Shown one piece after another: positions 59,783-64,000 of a stretch of 64,000 bases of DNA. A program made the position numbers and the translations under genes. The stretch comes from Ochotona curzoniae (taxonomy: Eukaryota; Chordata; Mammalia; Lagomorpha; Ochotonidae), in assembly GCF_017591425.1 (NCBI RefSeq), contig NW_024465885.1, positions 32,930,501-32,994,500 of the forward strand, written 5' to 3'. The number at the start of each line of letters is the position of its first letter. Positions within the stretch are counted from its first letter, which is position 1. Under the pieces are notes generated by a model. The model saw only the letters and a list, made by a program, of their open reading frames with translations, did not search any database and had not been told where the DNA came from.

Positions 59783-60115
59783 GAGCTCAGAGCAATATCC
59801 AAGTGGCTAAATCCTCAGATTCCACGCGCTAGGATACACAATGGGTGCCAGCTGATGGCTCAGCTGCTTTACTTCCCATCCAGCTTCCCGCCTGTGGCCT
59901 GGGAAAGCATTCAAGTGGCCCAAAGCCTTGAGACCCTGCACCCACACTGGTGATCTGGAACAGGCTTCAGCTCCTGGTTTTGGATTGGCGCAGTTCCAAC
60001 CATTCAGGCTGCCTAGGGAGTGAATCAACTGATTGAAGGTCTTTTTCTCTGCTTTTCCTTCTTTATATATATCTGCCTTTAACTAGTAGTAGTAGTAGTA
60101 GCAGTAATAATAAAA
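59783..60115 (+). mobile_element. CSINE with (AGT)n tail
   Basis: Plus-strand, from 'atgttgagctcagagcaata' through 'ttcccatccagcttcccgcc'. The A-rich tail has turned into (TAG)n and (AAT)n trinucleotides at about 60083-60112. Confidence 0.88.
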
Positions 60116-60431
60116 GTGTTTACAGTTTTTAATACAGGTGTTGATCATACAATCAATAGGAAAGAACCAAAATCTATCACTAGCTCAACATGAATGCTAA
60201 GGAGATAGTGAAGACACTTGATTGAATAAATCTCAGGCGGGGTTGAAATGTGGTTACTTTAAGGATGGTTTGATCAAGATATTAATTTTTAATTTGCACA
60301 AATACAGTACATTTTCAAGAATTCTTCAGGTCATATCTTGTCAGTTCTTATGTGCAATGAGTAATTTACATTTGGCCAAAACATCAAGTGTACAATACCT
60401 GAGAAAATTGCCCAGGTGAAAATAAAATGAC
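60116..60431. other. Unassigned DNA
   Basis: No gene or repeat recognised. Confidence 0.5.
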
Positions 60432-60778
60432 GAGACCCAGCATGATGGCTGATGTCTAAATCCTCATCTTGGACACACCCGGATCCCTTATGGGTATTGA
60501 TTCAGGTCCGGGTTGCCCTGCTTCTCATCCAGCTGCCTTCTGGTGGTTTGGGAAATCAATAAAGGACGGCCCAAAGCCTTGGGACCCTGCGCCCATATGG
60601 GAGACCTGGAAGCAGCAGCTGGCTCATGACTTTGCATCAGCTCAGCTCCAGCTGTTGTGGCCACTTGGGGAATGGACTAGTGAATGGAAGATCTTTCTGT
60701 ATGCCCTCCCATCTGTAATTCTGGCTTTCCAAATAAATAATAAAGAATAAATGAATAAATAAATAAACATTTTTAAAA
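60432..60778 (+). mobile_element. Full-length CSINE
   Basis: Plus-strand, from 'gagacccagcatgatggctg' to a multiply repeated 'aataaataaataaac' tail. Confidence 0.92.
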
Positions 60779-60899
60779 ATCGAGGAAAAAGTAAAAACAA
60801 TGGAAAACAAATTGCATAACAGAAGCAGTCTTTCAGATTACTGCATTTTCTTAATGGCAAATTATATGGAGCTTGTAGAGTTGGAAGAAATTAAATGTT

Positions 60900-61230
60900 G
60901 GCCCAGTACAGTAGCCTAGCAGATAAAATCCACACCTTGAACATGCCTGGATCCAATATGAGCATTGGTTCTAACCAGTGGCCCCACTTTCCATCCAGCT
61001 CCCTGCTTGTGTCCTGGAAGATCAGTCAAGAATGGCCCAAAGACTTGGAACCCTGCACCCATATGAGGGGCCTGAATGAGGCTCCTGGCTTCTGGCTTTT
61101 GCTTGGCTCAGCTCTGGCCATGTCAGCAGTTTGGACTGTGAATCATTGGATAGAAGATCTTTCTCTCTGTTTCTCTTCCTCTCTGTATATCTGACTTTGC
61201 AATAAAAATAAATAAATCTTTTAAAAAAAA
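60900..61230 (+). mobile_element. Full-length CSINE with target-site duplication
   Basis: Plus-strand, from 'ggcccagtacagtagcctag' to 'gcaataaaaataaataaatc' plus an A-run. The flanks 'gaaattaaatgtt' (60887-60899) and 'gaaattagatgtt' (61231-61243) match at 12 of 13 positions. Confidence 0.95.
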
Positions 61231-61419
61231 GAAATTAGATGTTAATTACCTGGACCACAGCTTGAGTGAAAAATCATTGAATATTCATTTCATTTGTCAT
61301 TCAAGGTTTGTCATGTGACTTTGCTTTTGACAAGCTTCATCAGTTTCATCATCATTTGTGGGGGATGCTCAACAAGATTTATAAGGATAAAAATATTCGT
61401 AAAGAGCAGTAATTCTTGT

Positions 61420-61745
61420 TCAGATTATCTTTATTTGAAAGGCAGATTTACTGGGAGAAGCATGTGCGCACGTGTGCATGTACACACACATCCATTCTAT
61501 CTTTCAGTCCATAGTGATGGCCACAATAGCCAGAGGTGAACCAATGCAAAGCCAGGAGCTGGGAGATCCTTTGAGGTCTCATATTTGGGTGCATGGGCCC
61601 AAAGACTTGTGTTACTCTCTGCTGCCCTCCCAGAATAAAGAGGGAACTGAGTTAAAAATGGAACAAAACAGGGTAGTAATTGGTGCTTGGGATGCCAGTG
61701 CATGCATGTGGAGGATTACCTTGTTGAGCCACCTCACCAATCCTA
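61420..61745 (-). mobile_element. Old CSINE
   Basis: Minus-strand. 'tatctttatttgaaaggcag', 'gatggccacaatagccagag' and 'gccacctcaccaatcc' are in reverse order, with a (GT/CA)-rich expansion at 61462-61490. Confidence 0.75.
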
Positions 61746-63105
61746 GTTTTGTCTTTAAATTGGAACATTTTGTCTATTGATGTACATTATCTGCATTATT
61801 ATATTTGCTTCTATGTATTCTCTTTGGTTTTTTCTTTGGTTGCTTTCTGTAATGCTGAAAAACAGTATTTTAACTTTTATTTTGTCTGTTATTTTATCTC
61901 CATTAGTATTGCTCAAGATTTCAGAAGTTCCATCCCTCTTCTGCTAGAGTGTATATCAATATACTCTTTGTCCTTGAACTATTCTGTGCTATCCTAGCAA
62001 CTTGTATCCTTCACATATTATACTTATGAATAAATAAAAATATTAGCAATCCTTTGAGAATATGACTTGAACATACTTTATGTCTCAATTTTAAGCCATG
62101 TTTATTTTTTCATTTATGTAAATATTTAGGCTTAACTGAATATTTAATATTTCTGTTGTTAATCTGATCTTTCAGCATTTCTAAGTTTGCCTAAAGCTTC
62201 AACCTAAAGCAACTCATTTATATTTCTTTTATGTTAAAGTTTTAATATGGTATTAATATGTATCTGTATATCTCCTTCTGTGTTACATATTTAAAGCATA
62301 TTTGTTTTATAACTTTTTAAAAAGAGAGGCCGACATTAAAACTATTACACAACAACAACATTACAAATGATTTAGCATATGTAATGGAGGAAAATTTACT
62401 TGATTTCCTGCAATATTATGTGATTTCACAGAACAGAAACAATCTTCTCTCTTATCCCAGTCTTGGCTGTAATATTTTTCTTGTAATTCCCTGGTGAGTA
62501 TTCAAGTACTGAGTAAAATACTATATGGAAATCCCTTAACTATAGCTATCTATTTACTAGCAAGAGCTCAAAAAGATCAAATTTGATCTTACACATTGAC
62601 CTTATTATTCCTAGGGCATTCTTTAGCCCACTTTGATTTAGTATTACATGAAGAAGTGCCTTTCAGATATAGCACACAATGAATTTTGGCAGTGAGTAGC
62701 TAGAGAGATGCGGATCTCTTTCACAGCCAACCTGATTAATACTGCACTTAACGTGTAGATAAATGATTTCAATAGATGATGGCAGTGGCAAATATTCTTG
62801 CTATACTTTTTTTTCCCCCTTAGGAATAAACTGCTTTTCAAGGTAAATTCATTTTATAAACTTCAACTGTAAAACTCCACTTTCTTAATGAGGGAGAGGA
62901 GGGTAATGGCTTAGTGATGTACTTCCTGGGGAAAAACAAACAAACAAAAAAAACAAACAAAAAAACCATACCACTTATTTTTGTAAAATAAAATTCAGGT
63001 TAGGTAACCTAGAGGAAAAGAACAAAACATTAATAGCTTGCTCTGCAAAATTTTGAAAGTCCTTCATATGTATGTTTCTATTTTGTTTTAATCCTAATTT
63101 TATTC
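61746..63105. other. Unassigned A+T-rich DNA
   Basis: No gene recognised. Confidence 0.5.
62934..62968. repeat. (AAAC)n-rich tract
   Basis: Runs of 'aaac' with longer A interruptions. Confidence 0.9.
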
Positions 63106-63815
63106 ATTTGAGTATACTATGTGTTATCTTAATACATGCATACATGAGCAAATCAGGCTAATTGATATAAACATTAGTTTTACAAGAAATTTTGAAACTT
63201 ACACCCTAAACATCTTTGAAAAGCTCATTGCATTTTTGCTGCCATTGACTAATATCACAGTTCTCAATGTGTGACAGACACCATTCTACTCTACTATGTG
63301 AGCTCAAAATTTAGATTCCACATGAAAGCAAGATCAAGTATACATAACTTACTACTTCAAGAATATATGAAACCTTACTATTTTTACATTAACCCACTGA
63401 TAGCCTCTTAGATTTTTGCAAGTTTGGCTATAGTGTATAATGCTATAATGAACATCTTAGACATTTCTTCAACATATTGCTTTTATCTTTGGATATATAC
63501 TCAGAAATGAATGCTGCTTCATGCAACAGTTCTATTTTTTGCCTTTTTCATAAAAGGCAAAGCATAAAAAGCATAAAATACTGCTTTTTAAAATGGATAT
63601 AACAATTTACATTCTCAACAACAATTGACAGGGCTTCCCTTTTCTGTTCATTACCATCATAATTTTTGCTCTCACTTTTTTTCTGTTTTTTTTTTTTTTA
63701 TATTTACCCATTATAACAAATGTGAAGATCATTGTGGCATTAATGAACGTTTACTGAATGATTAATGATGCTGAATGTCTTCCATCTATGAGGCTCACCG
63801 GTGACTTTTTCTTTC
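63106..63815 (-). mobile_element. Old L1, ORF2 C-terminus and 3' untranslated region
   Basis: Reversed old-L1 landmarks run in order: 'gagcaaatcaggctaattga', 'caccattctactctactatg', 'aaatttagattccacatgaa', 'ctatagtgtataatgctata', 'tttggatatatactcagaaa' and 'aaatgtgaagatcattgtgg'. This continuous order supports one decayed L1 3' end. Confidence 0.8.
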
Positions 63816-63829
63816 CCTTAGCTCTGCTG

Positions 63830-64000
63830 AGATTTTTAAAAATTTATTTATTTTTATTTAAGGTAGATTTATAGAAAGAAGGTGTGACAGAAAATCAATA
63901 TCTTCAACTTGTTACTATACTCCTCAAATGACCACAGCAGCTGGAAGACCATCTTCTGTGTCAAGAGGGTACAGGAACAAAAGAACTTGAGCCAGCCTCT
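63830..64000 (-). mobile_element. CSINE, cut by the window end
   Basis: Minus-strand. 'aaatttatttatttttattt', 'ggtagatttatagaaagaag' and 'tgaccacagcagctggaaga'. It continues beyond 64000. Confidence 0.75.

Overview
This window looks like ordinary repeat-rich, A+T-rich mammalian nuclear DNA from a lagomorph, most likely a pika (Ochotona). The evidence is a dense population of about 35-40 C-type tRNA-derived SINEs (CSINEs). They share a head resembling 'ggcctggcgcgatggtgcagtgg', an RNA polymerase III B-box-like 'ggttctaatccc', and a tail ending 'ccaataaaaataaataaatctt'. This form differs from the rabbit CSINE as I remember it and fits the pika form better. The species call is inference; the lagomorph call is firmer.

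No complete protein-coding gene, tRNA or rRNA gene, CRISPR array or bacterial-type operon is visible. Nearly all longer open frames lie inside SINEs, L1 remnants, an LTR or simple repeats. The window is therefore intergenic or lies inside a large intron.

Layout: 0-20 kb holds CSINEs of mixed age in unique A+T-rich DNA, a pure (TTTC)n tract at 4.86 kb, L1 remnants at 12.7 and 15.4 kb, and a GC-rich LTR/promoter-like block at 19.3-19.7 kb. 20.3-26.8 kb is a nested complex. An old plus-strand L1 ORF2 carries three CSINEs and is split by a ~3.7-kb insertion. That insertion has a GC-rich body, a long array of degenerate ~50-75-bp repeats, an internal A27 tract and an L1-type 3' tail. 27.4-29.2 kb holds a minus-strand old L1 5' region and a probable solo LTR. 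33.0-35.0 kb is a second L1 ORF2/3' end with two CSINEs. 36-57 kb has further L1 3' ends, many CSINEs, and two small snRNA-derived insertions (U6 at 42.39 kb, U2 at 52.34 kb), each flanked by target-site duplications. 57.5-59.3 kb is largely free of recognisable repeats and contains a 48-nt exon-like segment with good splice signals. 59.3-64 kb holds more CSINEs and an old L1 3' end.

The items most worth following up are the composite repeat-array retroelement at 21.9-25.6 kb, the two 3'-truncated 'tailless' snRNA retrocopies, and the exon-like segment at 58.02 kb. Nothing in the sequence supports a new multi-gene functional system.
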